Under the pieces are notes generated by a model, which saw nothing but the letters and a program-made list of their open reading frames with translations, had not been told where the DNA came from and ran no database searches. The translations under genes and the position numbers were made by a program. DNA of 64,000 nucleotides from Sorghum bicolor (lineage: Eukaryota; Streptophyta; Magnoliopsida; Poales; Poaceae). Positions within the stretch are counted from its first letter, which is position 1; each line of letters begins with the position of its first letter. The stretch lies in assembly GCF_000003195.3 (NCBI RefSeq), contig NC_012872.2, forward strand, positions 22,282,066 through 22,346,065, written 5' to 3'. This document shows, piece after piece, positions 11,701-22,703 of the stretch.

Positions 11701-11939
11701 AACTAGTCAGGATGATGAACCTCCTTGATGAATCCGGCCGTCAAAAGCTTGTGGACTTCCTCGCCAATGATCTTGCGCTTCTCCTCATCGAATCGGCGCA
11801 ACCGCTGCTTCACTGGCTTGGAACCGGCTCGAATCTCCAAGGAGTGCTCGGCGACTTCCCTCGGTATGCCTGGCATGTCCGAGGGACTCCATGCAAACAT
11901 ATCAGCATTTGCACGGAGAAAGTCGACGAGCACGGCTTC
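8712..11939 (-). pseudogene. pol: Pol of element B: RT, two RNase H, integrase; four nonsense codons
   Basis: Begins directly after the UAG at 11940-11942, in the same frame as gag-protease, and ends at a TAG at 8712. Domains match element I residue for residue: RT with FLDAYSGYHQ and AYVDDIVVKSK, the first RNase H, a second archaeal-type RNase H starting MYFDGSLMKTGAGAG, integrase zinc finger (HSGACGHH...CHGCQF) and core with GLDLVGP, ITDNGTQF, NGQVERANG. Compared with I, four sense codons are stops: TAG 11703 (Trp), TAG 10521 (Gln), TAG 9684 (Trp), TGA 8937 (Arg). No frameshift occurs, so decay has been by point mutation only. Every change fits C-to-T deamination at a CG or CHG site. Confidence 0.88.
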
Positions 11940-14900
11940 CTATTTGGGGTCGAGGTCGGTGCTGATCGTCAGCACTTTGCCGTCGGAGTTGCCTGGGTCG
12001 AGCGGGATCTTCTTGGTTCCTTCCGCTGCCTCGAAGCTGCCCGCATGACGCTTAGGCTCTGGAGCCTCGGCGGCCAGGGCCTCGAGCTTCGCAACAAGCT
12101 CGGTGGAGCTTTCGACCGCCTCCCCGTACTCGACGCACTCGACGTCGCACTCGTACGCGTGTTCGAAGGAGGAACTGATAGTGATGACACCTTTGGGACC
12201 GGGCATCTTCAGCTTCAAGTAGGTGTAGTTGGGTATAGCCATGAACTTGGCGTAGCCCGGATGCCCGATGATGGCGTGGTACGTGCCTCGGAACCCAACC
12301 ACCTCAAAGGTGAGGGTCTCCTTCCTAAAGTTGGCCTCTGTGCCGAAGCAGACCGGTAGGTCAATTCGACCTACTGGCAGTGCCTTTTTCCCTGGCACGA
12401 CGCCATGGAAACCGCCGGCGCTTGGCTGGAGGCGTCTTCTATCGATGCCGAGGAGGTCGAGGGTCTCGAGGTAGATGATGTTGAGGCTGCTGCCACCATC
12501 CATCAGCACTTTCGAGAGTCGGGTGTTGATGATGATGGGGTCGACGACGAGCGGGTAGACGCCTGGGGCGACTACCTTGTCGGGGTGGTCCTCTCGGTCG
12601 AAAGTGATAGGAGTGCTTGACCAGCTAAGGTAGTGGGGCACCGCCATTCTTGCCGCAAAGACTTCGCGACGCTCCCTTTTGCGCTGCCTCGTGGTCAACT
12701 GAGTCGAGGGCCCGCCATAGATCATGTAGCAGTCGTGGACGGCGGGGAAGCCGTCGTCATCTTTGTTGTCCTCCTTGCTGCCACCCTTCTCTTTCTTGGA
12801 GTCATCACGCGTATCTTTTTTGAACCCTAGACCGTCGAAATGCTTTTTCAGCATACGACAGTCCTTGAGCTTATGGTTGGCGCCTCCCTTATGGTAAGGG
12901 CACGGCTCCTCCAACATCTTGTCAAAGATGCCTCCATCCGGAGGGCCTCGAGGCTTCTTTCGATCCATGGCGGCGACAAGGTTGTCTTCGGAGTCTTCCC
13001 GGCGGAACTGCCGCACTTTCTGCTTCTTTTTATTTTTCTTGAGGCCTCGACTGGGGGTCCCATCTTCGTCGACGGGCTGCTTGCCTTTTCTTCCTTCTGA
13101 GCTGAAGAAGGCGCCGACTGCCTCCTCCCCTGCCGCGTAGTTGGCTACTACGTCCATCAGTTCGTCGACGGTCTGAGGTCGATTGCGACCTAATTCCCGC
13201 ACCAAGTCTCGACTGGTGGTGCCCGAGACAAACGCCAAGATGACGTCGTGGTCAGGGATGTGTGGCAACTCAGTGCGCTGCTTCGAGAAGCGTCGAGCAT
13301 ACTCCTGAAGAGTTTCTCCTGACTTCTGCTTGCACTTGCTGAGGTCCCACGAGTTCCCTGGCCGTATGTAGGTCCCTTTGAAGTTACCCTCGAAGACTCT
13401 GACCAGATCAACCCAGTTGTGGATCTGATTGGCAGGGAGTTCCTCGAGCCATCGACGGGCGGTGTCGGAGAGGAAAAGGGGTAGCTGTCTGATGATGGCT
13501 CGATCATCACCTCGAGCGCCACCTAGCTGACAGGCCAGCCTGAAGTCGGCCAGCCACAACTCTGGTTTGGTCTCTCCATTGTACTTCGAGATGCTGGTCG
13601 GGGGTCGAAATGGATTGGGCAGGGGCGTGCTGCGGATCGCCCTACTGAACACCCGTGGGCCTGGTGGCTCGGGGGCCACCCGGTCCTCATCGCTGTCGTA
13701 TCTCCCACCGCGATGTGCGCTGTAACCGCGCTCTTCCGCGTCTCCGTGCCGGCGGCGTCGACTTTCTCTTATGTCGTGCCGCGCGTCGTGTCGACGTTGA
13801 TTGTCGACGGGGAGGATGAGAGCGGTCTTTCTACCTCGAGGGGGAGGTTGTTGATGGACTGACACCTCCTCTTCGTTTAGAGGCTATTCGTCGCGCTTCT
13901 CTGTGGCAGCTCCTCGTTGTCGAGATGCCGAACTTTCGGCTTGTTGAACCGCCGCCACCTGGAGCAATGTCTGTACCTCATCTCGAATGCGTCGGGCCTG
14001 AGAATTCGACGGCTCTGGCATGTTACGTAGCAGCATCATCGCTGCTACTACGTTCTGGCCTGCTCGAGGGAAACGGCTGACAGGTTGCTCTGGCTCTGCG
14101 TCGCCAACGATCTGTCGATGTACCTCTCGAGCGCGTCTGCGGACACTTCCGCCCGGCGGGTGGGGCAGGTCTTGCTCGAGGATTTGTTCGAGCAGGACGA
14201 GGCGCTCGCAGTCTTCGTCGAGCTTCATCTTGAGCTCCCGCAGCTGCGCGAGCTGCGCGGTTCTGTCTTCCTGAGGAGGGGGGTCGACCTGTCCGTCGTT
14301 CCCAGGCGTCCTGGGGTCCTCTCGCGCCGCGGGGGCTCGACCACCCGCAGCAGCATCCCGTGTCTCGTCAGTAGTTTCTACCGCCCCATCGATGTGATAG
14401 CATTCCCTCGTAGGGTCATAGCTATCTGTCTCGGAGTCGGAGTCCAGTTTGGCGGCGCAGAAACACCCACGTCCTTCCTCCAGCAATCGTTGCCTGAGGG
14501 AGGTGATCGAGTACCGTCCGGGGCCTAGATGACGGAGGCCTCATACTCCGGAAAGGTCCGGTAGCTCGGACGCCGGCCGCCGCGCTTCAGAGCTACGTGG
14601 GAGGACCATAGGTCTTTCTACGTACGTCTGGGCGTTTGGGCATATTGCCCTGGCGATCGACGTCGCGGCGTTATCCAATCCAAACGGCAGTGCCGCTCTT
14701 GGAGTGAACAACCCGTGTGGAAGTAGCCTAGCAGCGGTGGGGGAGAGCGCGCGAGACGCGTCCCCTCCCGTCGTCGCGCGGTGCTGAGTCGTCGCGTTTG
14801 TTGCTCCGTCACATGGTGCTGCCGACTTGTGGCCTACGTCCTGCCTCGCACGAGTTGTTGGTCGTGCTGAAGCAGAGGGGCCGCGGTGGTGCTGTCCACG

Positions 14901-15092
14901 CCTCTTCTTAGGCGGGGAGGCGTGGTGGTGAGGGCGTCTCGAGGCCTTCAACCGTGCTGGCGTAACGCGGGCTCCTCCTGGTCCTTTGACTGAGAGCAAG
15001 ATCATGTCGTAGCCGGAGCCCGTAGACATGAACTCGAGACTCCCAAACCAAATCACCGTGGAGCGCGGAAACGGCGAGGCAAGAGTAGCCAT
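11940..15092 (-). pseudogene. gag: Gag-protease of element B, two extra nonsense codons
   Basis: The start is placed at ATG 15090-15092 (MATLASP), the first Met downstream of the PBS; the frame is also open upstream through the PBS and LTR, which would not be translated from a genomic RNA initiated normally. Order: arginine/serine-rich N-terminus, capsid (LWLADFRLACQLGGARGD; WLEELPANQIHNW; EYARRFSKQR), a CX2HX5HX4C knuckle (CPYHKGGANHKLKDC) and retropepsin with VLMDGGSSLNII. Premature stops relative to element I are TGA 14541 (Arg) and TAG 13884 (Gln). The terminal UAG 11940-11942 is shared with I and is followed in frame by pol. Confidence 0.86.
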
Positions 15093-15130
15093 CCGGAAAG
15101 GAGTGGGAAATCGATGAAGAACACGCAGGA

Positions 15131-15148
15131 CCCCTACCTGGCGCGCCA
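15131..15148 (-). other. Primer binding site of element B (probable tRNA-Arg type)
   Basis: Minus strand TGGCGCGCCAGGTAGGGG, two bases inside the LTR. It fits the 3' end of a tRNA whose acceptor ends CTGGCGCG-CCA, which I believe is plant tRNA-Arg(CCU). Identical in element I. Confidence 0.75.
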
Positions 15149-15150
15149 AC

Positions 15151-16209
15151 TGTCGGTGTTTTTCCCACGGGGGGTCACACCAACGAGTGAATTTGTATGC
15201 GTGCTCCCTTCCCCTGATGGTGATGCAAGAAGACACAGAGATTTATCCTGGTTCGGGCAAGAGAAGGCCCTACGTCCAGTGGGGGGGGGGAGAGTTTGTA
15301 TTATCTTGCACCTAAGTGCTTGTACAGGGGCGAATACAAGCGTGGTATGAAGTGTGGAGCTCTACTGCGTATGAGCGTGGTCTTGTGTCGTGATCTCCTA
15401 TGTGTGAGCCCCCCTTTCTATTCCTGAGTCTCCCCTTTTATAGCTCCAAGGAGAGACCTAGGGTACATGCGTAGATGTTAGAGTAGGGGTCGATAGCCGC
15501 ATGGAGCGCTGACCTACTCGAGGCTTCCGTACAGCATGGCCTCGAGCCGTCCCATCTTGATAACCCGGTGATGATTACGCGTGCTCCTGCGTTCCGCCCT
15601 GTACGCCGCCTCGCGCGGGTTCTGAGGTCGCACGCTCGTACGGTATGGCGGCTGATCCGGCGGGGTAGTTGTGGTGTTGTCAGTCGACGCTCGACTCGTC
15701 TCCAGGAAGGAGCCTGGTGAGGTCGAGGGTCGGACGCCGTACGAGGTGTCGATATCTGGAGCGCTGACCTTGGGTGTCTCGAGGGGGTCTCGATTAGACG
15801 TTCCATCCTTGTTTCCCGCGTCCTGACATGCCCTGGGTCGTTCGGTGGGAAGGCTGCAAAAAGAACGACGGGACAGAAGCTTGTTCCCTATCACGCCTCC
15901 CGTGACCCATGTGTTAGGTGGGGAAGCGTCAGGTGCATTAAATGCCTTGGCTCTCGTGCGCGCGTCAGGCGGCGGACAGTGTCCTTGCGCTCGACGCCTC
16001 TCGATTCGCTCGAGCCCGCTTCCGTATTCGACGGCGGTTGTCGCTCGAGCCCTGATCGATTCGCTCGACGCTATTTCCGTCTTCGAGGCTGCGGCCGTCG
16101 ATGGCCGCGCGTGTGTGTGGGCGGAGCGTCGAATCGAGGAGCTAGTTTTATGCACGGATGGTCTCGTTATACGCATTGGTGAGGGTACCCCTTGTTGATA
16201 CCCTCGACA
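15151..16209 (-). repeat. 5' LTR of element B (1059 bp)
   Basis: Ends TGTCGAGGG (right, minus strand start) and ACCGACA (left). It aligns over its length with both LTRs of element I but is about 50 bp longer and clearly more diverged from them than they are from each other. A TATA-like CTATAAAAGG lies near 15434-15443 on the minus strand. Confidence 0.85.
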
Positions 16210-16763
16210 CTAATCTAGACTAAAGATACAAGTGAGAGGTGTGAGGTAAATTGACTCCAAATGATGTGTGTCTTGAAAAGGGGGGGAGTGCCTCTCTTTT
16301 TATAGGGGAACTAGGACGGTTCGTCGCATCTAAATTTGGTAGTAGGTAAAACCGTCCTATGCATGGAGGCATGCAACCGCCTGAGAAAGATGGGCCCGGT
16401 TTGCCACCTCCAGGGGTGCGCCAGCACCCTGGGTGGGTCCCCGTGGACACCGTCTTCGCGTGGTCGGTTTGGCTCTGGGCCTGGATCTCTCCCGTCGTTA
16501 CGATCAGGCCCAGTTTTGTGTTGTTCAGGCCATTCTCTATTTTCTTGGTTTGCGCATTTGTTAATACATCTTTTGGTACTTTGCGCTTTCTTCGTGTTAT
16601 GGCACATTTCCACTTGTTGCACTATAATTCCTACCAAATATAATCACTATGGTACAAGTGGAACTTGTTAGTAATAAAATGCATGTGTGTATATAATATG
16701 ATTGCTTCTTCTCCTTTTGGATCAAGTTGGCAGTTTATGATTGGTCTATAATGACTGCCAACA
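16210..16763 (-). repeat. 3' LTR of element C, truncated by element B
   Basis: Matches 40871-41432. Compared with that copy it has an 8-bp duplication near 16365 and lacks about 16 bp around 16430, both at short direct repeats. The missing rest lies beyond element B, left of the window. Confidence 0.82.
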
Positions 16764-16777
16764 AGTCCCCCAAGCTT
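16764..16777 (-). other. Polypurine tract of element C
   Basis: The minus strand reads AAGCTTGGGGGACT immediately before the 3' LTR. This is the plus-strand DNA primer site, of the same form as in element D. Confidence 0.7.
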
Positions 16778-16781
16778 AACC

Positions 16782-16800
16782 TTTGCTCGTCTTGAGCAAA
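16782..16800 (-). other. Hairpin next to the PPT of element C
   Basis: TTTGCTC (16782-16788) and GAGCAAA (16794-16800) form a perfect 7-bp stem with a 5-nt loop, 4 nt from the PPT. Element D has the same hairpin with a compensating pair change. Confidence 0.6.
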
Positions 16801-16925
16801 TAATTAAGTATGGTTGTTGATAAGGAGTTGCTAGTATGCCGATATAATTCAAGAGTATCATACCTATAACAAAGCATTCATTCACAATTTAAATAAGTTG
16901 GCATGTTATCTAGTCTTTACCTTGA

Positions 16926-16930
16926 CTTCT
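16926..16930. repeat. Target site duplication CTTCT, left side of element D
   Basis: CTTCT is repeated at 25127-25131, directly after the other LTR. Confidence 0.9.
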
Positions 16931-18311
16931 TGTTGATATTTGGTAACGCAATAAGGAAATGATCCGCAAGCGCACGGATATCGGTGAGCATTTCACCCGG
17001 GAGGTTATCCAGAGTTATCGTATTTATATTTTTACCACTGGGAGAAAGGGTGCATCAGACTAACGAAATCTATTGCTACTATCCCTTTAGGCTACAAAGA
17101 ATGTTTCTCGATGTGAGTGATGTATAGAGAAGACTACAACCGTAGTCTCGTTCTAACCTTGGTAAGGATGATCTACTGTTCTATTGGGGAGGCTCACAAA
17201 ATCTAGACAACACAAAGGATGTTCGACCGGCACCTATAAACCTACCCGTCCTGCTAACGAGATGTGATCTGCAAAGGTAACTCGGAAATGTCACGTTCCT
17301 CGCTACTACCACGGTCCAGCTAGTCAGGGGATATCTATGAGTACCCTAGCCTAAACACCACGTTTACGCTAACAAGTGATTACTCCAATACTCAACCGGA
17401 AGAGGATTAAAGTAAACTCATAAACCAAAGAACAATAAAACAAGAACTTACTAGAATTAGAAGTCGAATTACTGAAGAATCTTAGAAGCAAGCCTCGGGT
17501 TAGGAGACTTGATCCCGCAGGTACAACTTGGAGTAGACACCGACAGGCCGGCCCTCCTCCGATCCACACCTTCACTCTATCTCTCTCAATCTAGTAGAAA
17601 CTAGAAGATCTATTTCTACTTTACATTGGTTGCTAAGCCTAAAAAGAAATATTATTTAGAGAAGAGGTTTTCCTTCGAGGGCACCCCTCAATCTCTATGA
17701 TAATTTCTTGTCCTCCTCCAGGGGCCAGGGGCCTTGCTTATATAGTCCTCCTCCTCTATGCGTTTTTGGTTCAGCAGGCGATGTGGTACTAAACTTTGCA
17801 CCCTATCTCATTAAAATGCACATAGGCCTTAATGGACCAAAATCTGATTTGGGCCCAATTAATCCCGCAGCTCTTTTATGTGGAGTCCTTCTTTTATTAA
17901 TATCTCTTGATTCCGAACGCCAAATATAGCAAATAATATATGCATTTCGATCAGCTCGACGAGATCTTTGCAATGGTGGACTCCATTCCATGATTGGTGG
18001 AAACACCTAGGCGGGCGCCCAAGGGGGGTGGGCGGGCGCCCTGCCCCCGGGCCCGTTTGCCTTCTCGTTTGTTCCCGTGGCTTCTGGAGTCTTCTAGATG
18101 ATAGAAAATTGTACGGCACATTAATATCTCTATGTAATCCTGATGTGTGGGCCTTTCTTCCATATTTCCTGATAACCCCCTGTAGAAATAGACAAACACC
18201 AAAACTCGTGGAATTCTCTCAGATAAAACCCTAAGTCTAGGTGTTGGTTGCATTTGGATCCTTTTCTTTATTTATTTGATGATTATATTTGGTACTTAAG
18301 GACCGTCAACA
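16931..18311 (-). repeat. 3' LTR of element D (1381 bp)
   Basis: TGTTGA...TCAACA ends. Contains a TATA box (minus CTATATAAG, 17737-17745) and GC boxes GGGCGGGCGCCC around 18010-18045. Confidence 0.9.
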
Positions 18312-18325
18312 ACTCCCCCAAGCTT
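18312..18325 (-). other. Polypurine tract of element D
   Basis: Minus strand AAGCTTGGGGGAGT directly abuts the 3' LTR. Confidence 0.75.
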
Positions 18326-18329
18326 ACCT

Positions 18330-18349
18330 CTTGCTCGTCTCTGAGCAAG
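18330..18349 (-). other. Hairpin next to the PPT of element D
   Basis: CTTGCTC (18330-18336) and GAGCAAG (18343-18349) form a 7-bp stem with a 6-nt loop, 4 nt upstream of the PPT in transcript sense. Compared with element C the terminal pair is C-G instead of T-A, a compensatory change. Confidence 0.6.
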
Positions 18350-20458
18350 GATGAACTCAAGAGTTTCTGCAGTGGTTTCATTTCTTAAAAGTACACACGC
18401 ATTCAAGCAAGATCTCATCTCTGAGTTAGAATAAACTGTTAAGACTTAAAACTTACTCATTTTACCTTTCACCATGGGGCTTGTAACCGTCACTTGTGTC
18501 TTGAGCAGTTAAAAGATAGAACGGTCAAGTCGAGCGCCATGTCTCTTATTCTTGATCAGCTATAGCTCTGGGCTTTTTGCAGATTTTCAAATAAAACTCA
18601 GAGATTCCTTATATGACTCTCTCAGATCTCTCTTTTGTGGTATTTCTGGATCCTTACCAAGGCAGTAATGGTATATGCCTTCTCTCAAAGTATGTGGTAT
18701 TTTTGGTATGAGGCATAGTGATATTGCCTTCTCTCTCACTCTACTCTAATAAGGTTCTGATATCTGGAGCTCATAGGTGGGAGACAGCTAATACATACTT
18801 ACAAGACATTTATTGCATAGTCAAACCATGGATCCAGAGAAACAGTCAATAAGTCAAATCAAGATGTGCATGTGTGGCGAATGAATGGTGTATGGTGATG
18901 ATGGTGATAATAATGGTGAAAGTCTAATTCTACTTTTGCTCTTTTGAGGGGATACATACCTTCCTTGCTTTTTGAACCTTTTTAGGGAGAATGGGATGCT
19001 CTATATTTTCTTTTTCTTTCCTCTCAGGTGGGTATCTTGTACCCCTAATTCTACTGTCGGACACTTGTCCATTTTTACCTCTCGTCTCACTTTTTCTTTT
19101 CTTCGAGGTTCCGGGCACTTGCCCCTTTTTATTTCCTCGTATATTATTTTCTTTCTTTTTTAGAGCACTCATTTCCTTAAATAATATAGCAAGTGGTAGT
19201 AACCAAGATAACTCGAGCATTTATTTCACAGGGAATAACAGGGATAGGAAAATATTTTTGGCTATTCTCTCCCGGATTAGGAGTAGAATAATTTCGGGTG
19301 AATGTGGAGATGGAAATGAGTGGATATATGTGGATGGTACTTCCAGAGTAGAAGTAGCATGTATGAGTGAACGTGCAAGTGAATCTTGATTTTAACCACA
19401 TGACAAGCTCCTAAGGGTCTACACAGCTTGACCACACTCAATGCTCATAAGCAGTAAAAAAGTAAATATGTGGCTCAAAGTCTAGCAAGCATGTATATAT
19501 GGCTGTGATAGGAATTTAAACTCTCATCATATAGGAACTCATCATGTGTTATTTTAAAGATTTTCAAAGATAAAATTCTCCAGAATTCTAGCATCTCTAG
19601 GAATAGATAAACAGTAGCTCAACCTTCCCATATCATATCCGTTAACGACTTAGACTTTAGATCAAGTACTCTTCCCACAAGTTCAGGTTTATAGCAAATC
19701 TTACTTCATAACAGTCATGCCTAAACTTGAGAGAGATTTTAATTTTAAGAACTAGTCATGGCAGAGCAACTATTCATCATTTCCATGTGAGAGTTTATCA
19801 TGAGGGTTCATAGCAAACTTTATTTATTTATTTATTTAGCAAACAAGCAGAGATATATATAAGCACAAAAATCTTTATTTGGGTTTTTCATAGTTTATGT
19901 ATTTTAATATCTTAACATAATATAAGTATAAAGATAGGTAGAAATACTTAGCGAGATAAATGGGGGTGCTCTCCCCCAAGCTGAATTTTGACGTAATTTC
20001 TCTTGATGTAGCTAGCAGGTGGCAGAGGTGTATTTGAAAGTCAGCAGCATTCTGACAGCGATTAGAATGTCCTCCGTCTGCTAGTCTTTTTTGATCCTTG
20101 AATCCTGTGGAGCTCAAATAGACAACAAAGCTTTGTGGAACTAGTTAAGTGTTAGCATAAAATCTCTTTGCCTTTATCATATTGAGCTTCCTCAATAAAT
20201 GTTATTTATTTAGCAGGATCATGCACTTATTATTTTTATATTTTTATTATAACATGAAAACTTATTTATTTTATTTTTATGCCACCACAGTGAATGTACT
20301 TTTGGGTTTTATGCCATGAGCATACTCACATGGGGCTTACTATTAATTTAACATTTTTATTTTCTTTTCAAGATAGCATGAATCTGATTAACTAAGCAAA
20401 CTATTGAATGGAAAAGGATAACTACCAAGTTTACCTCTTGGCAAGGCGTTCGGTGTTT
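18350..20458. other. Non-coding AT-rich interior of element D (3' part)
   Basis: I see no ORF with recognisable content. A PPT-like copy TCCCCCAAGCT lies at 19972-19982, about 480 bp beyond the protease ORF. The segment 18960-19200 contains pyrimidine-rich tracts. Confidence 0.5.
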
Positions 20459-21358
20459 TTAAGTCCTCCGAACGGGATTCTCCGTTTTCTCAGTCGTCCT
20501 GGGATTCGCTAGGTGGCGTAGTCGGTGGTTCTGGTGGCGCCTCTCTTCGTGAATAACTATCTTCTCTTTCCACATCTGACTCGTTGCTACGGTCTCCTCA
20601 GGACAGTTATGTTTAAGTTGTATGTCTTCCAACCTTGTTACTTCTCCTTCGCAGTCTACCCATTCATCCTTGATGATTTGCCTCCTCTGGTTTCGGTTGC
20701 GTCGCCTTCTTCTTGTCTTGACCTGCTTAGAGTCTTCAACTAAATAGTTAGGGTCAGTAAAATAGCGGCGTACCTTCTCAGAGGGGAAGTGCATGTGGAC
20801 TTCTCCGGTTCCAATATAGATGATGGCTTTGATAGTGTTTGAGGAACGGTCGTCCAAGGATGGTAGGTAGATCATACTTGTCTTCTCCCATGTCAATGAC
20901 CTGAAAATTATCTGGAGCTGAATGTATGTTGGTTGTAGGGGCATGGTTCCATGCAGGAGCTGATAAGTGACTGCGGCTATTATGTTATCGTCAGATCCAG
21001 TGTCGTAGAGTGTCTTCTGAAAAGAGTATCTATTGATTGTGCATTCGATGCTTGGAACACCAGGGTCATCCTTCTTGATCAGGAATGGCGACTTGAGTCG
21101 ACGATTTTGACCTCCTCCGACAAGGATCCAATGTTTTAAGTATTCTGGTCAAGACTTCTCACTGTCTTCATCCTTTAGGTGCATCATTTGATTAGGTGTG
21201 GACCTTGACGTCTGCACCTCTTGATATGGAGTCACCCATGTTCTTCGTTTGTCCAGTAATTCGAAATGCGGTGTTGGAAATATCCTGCTCAGTGTGTTTG
21301 TGCTCATAGATCTAGGTCCTTCACTAGGTGGAGTCTGGGAGTTGTAAAACTCCTCCAT
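20459..21358 (-). pseudogene. Protease-containing ORF of element D, one stop and compensating frameshifts
   Basis: A single minus frame runs from 21358 to 20459 with one TGA (21149-21151). It includes a canonical retropepsin triad, TLYDTGSDDNIIAAVTYQLL, near 21000. The normal continuation to the LGRPF block is disturbed: about 70 bp (near 20840-20910) are read out of frame, whereas the neighbouring frame gives the expected FQVIDMGEDKYDL...ILGRPFL. The original frame then resumes with AIIYIGTGEVHMHFPSEKVR. Two small opposite indels, and probably a deletion before them, explain this. The C-terminus is basic (KTRRRRRNRNQRRQ). The TGA and garbled block suggest it no longer encodes working protease, unlike the family it came from. 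Confidence 0.65.
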
Positions 21359-22703
21359 GTTTTGTTTGAAGTGTACCTATTCATAGAGACAAGGCAGAGA
21401 TCAAGTGCATGGGCCCTGTTGGTGGAAAACACCAACAGAACCAAAAGTGTATTTATTCTTCTCTAACCTTAAGCATAGTGAGCAAGACAAAGTTGATGGA
21501 TCATGAGTGTAGCATTTAAAACATTTGTTAGATCAGATGGCTCAACCTAATGGAAAGATAATCTATCTATATTTATGTTTTGTTTATATCTTCCAAAGAT
21601 TGAATGTTCGACATATTAACTTATATGATTAGGAGTGTGGGATCACGAAGGTAGTACTAAGAACAAAGATTAAAGGACTAAACATGTTGAATTAATTGGG
21701 TTGATTAATTTGGAGCTACAAATCATACATGTTTGTCTCTTTATTTTATGTGAACGCTAGAACCAAGAAGAAGCTTATAAAAGTGATAGTCAAGTACCTT
21801 AAAATGTTACCTTACTTGAAGAGTGACGGTACAGTATCACCTTGTGGAAGCTTTCCTTTCTTAGCGGTTGTGCATCGTGTTTGTGGCACCCTCCATGGAT
21901 CATCTCTTTATGATGAATGAGCTATGCCCTTCTTGTGCAAATTGTTAAAATTCATGTGTCTCCTTTATCTCTAATGAGTTTGTATCTCAGGACTTCCCAG
22001 GTTGATATTGAAAGTTTTCCTGCAGGGGTCAGTCCAAAAATATCCCATATCTACTATAGCATACTATCGGCTCAAAAATCAACCTAGACACCATGTCTAA
22101 TTTGATTTAGGAGGGCAATTTTAACCTAAGCACCATGCTTAATTTAAAAATCCTTTGGAAGTAAGATCATCATTCCTAAACCAAGCACCATGCTTGATTT
22201 AAGAGATAAATGAAACTACTCCAAACCTAGACATATACTAAAGCAAATAAAGGTAGCATGAGAGCATTTATAGCGATCTACTCAAGTGGAGGTGAAGTAG
22301 TGTAATTAGTACTTAACAAATTGAGCATCTCTCAAAGGTAGGGACAACCAACGTAGCAACATGGCAAAGGATGTTGTAAAGTACTCCCCCAAGCTTGAAT
22401 TTTGCAAAATTCAAGTTTGGATGAATTTAATTCAATGTTGTGTGATGGTTGGTTGGACATACCTTGTGCTTGTCATTCATCCGATCTTCTTGCTCCAATC
22501 CTGGAATGGTTAGTGGCAAGAATACCCGAAGGAATATTTTCTGCAATTATCCTTATATGCTCAATACACAAGGCAATGTTGCAAATAATTAGAAGTTCAT
22601 GTTACGATCTGATAAGTGCTAGTTTAAGGATGCTAAGCTTATCCTTGGGAAACCATCAATTTATGTCGGTGAAGTGGTTTCCCCTACCTATATCAAGATC
22701 AAC
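21359..22703. other. Non-coding interior of element D (middle part)
   Basis: No supported gene. A PPT-like copy TCCCCCAAGCTT (22385-22396) is joined to a perfect 22-nt palindrome (22394-22415), about 300 bp downstream of the gag remnant in transcript sense. Confidence 0.5.

Larger units (their letters stand above)
3221..16209 (-). mobile_element. Element B: Tat-lineage Ty3/gypsy retrotransposon, 3' end displaced by A
   Basis: Minus-strand order: 5' LTR (15151-16209), PBS (15131-15148), gag-protease (15092-11940), RT-RNaseH-RNaseH-integrase (11939-8712), then a long region with a gene on the opposite strand (3946-8145). The 3' LTR lies beyond element A, outside the window. Element I (48466-57863) is a close relative and shows what a complete copy looks like. 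The right flank CTAAT (16210-16214) is LTR sequence of element C, matching its other LTR at 40871, so B inserted into C's LTR. Seven stops lie in one reading frame with no frameshift. Confidence 0.88.

Noticed and set aside
14020..14528. Plus-strand ORFs opposite gag of element B (and the same at 55787-56230 in I)
   Set aside because: Open only because of high GC and codon composition of gag on the other strand.
18000..18050. GGGCGGGCGCCC clusters as a possible short repeat array
   Set aside because: Only two or three units in LTRs with no regular spacing; better explained as promoter GC boxes.
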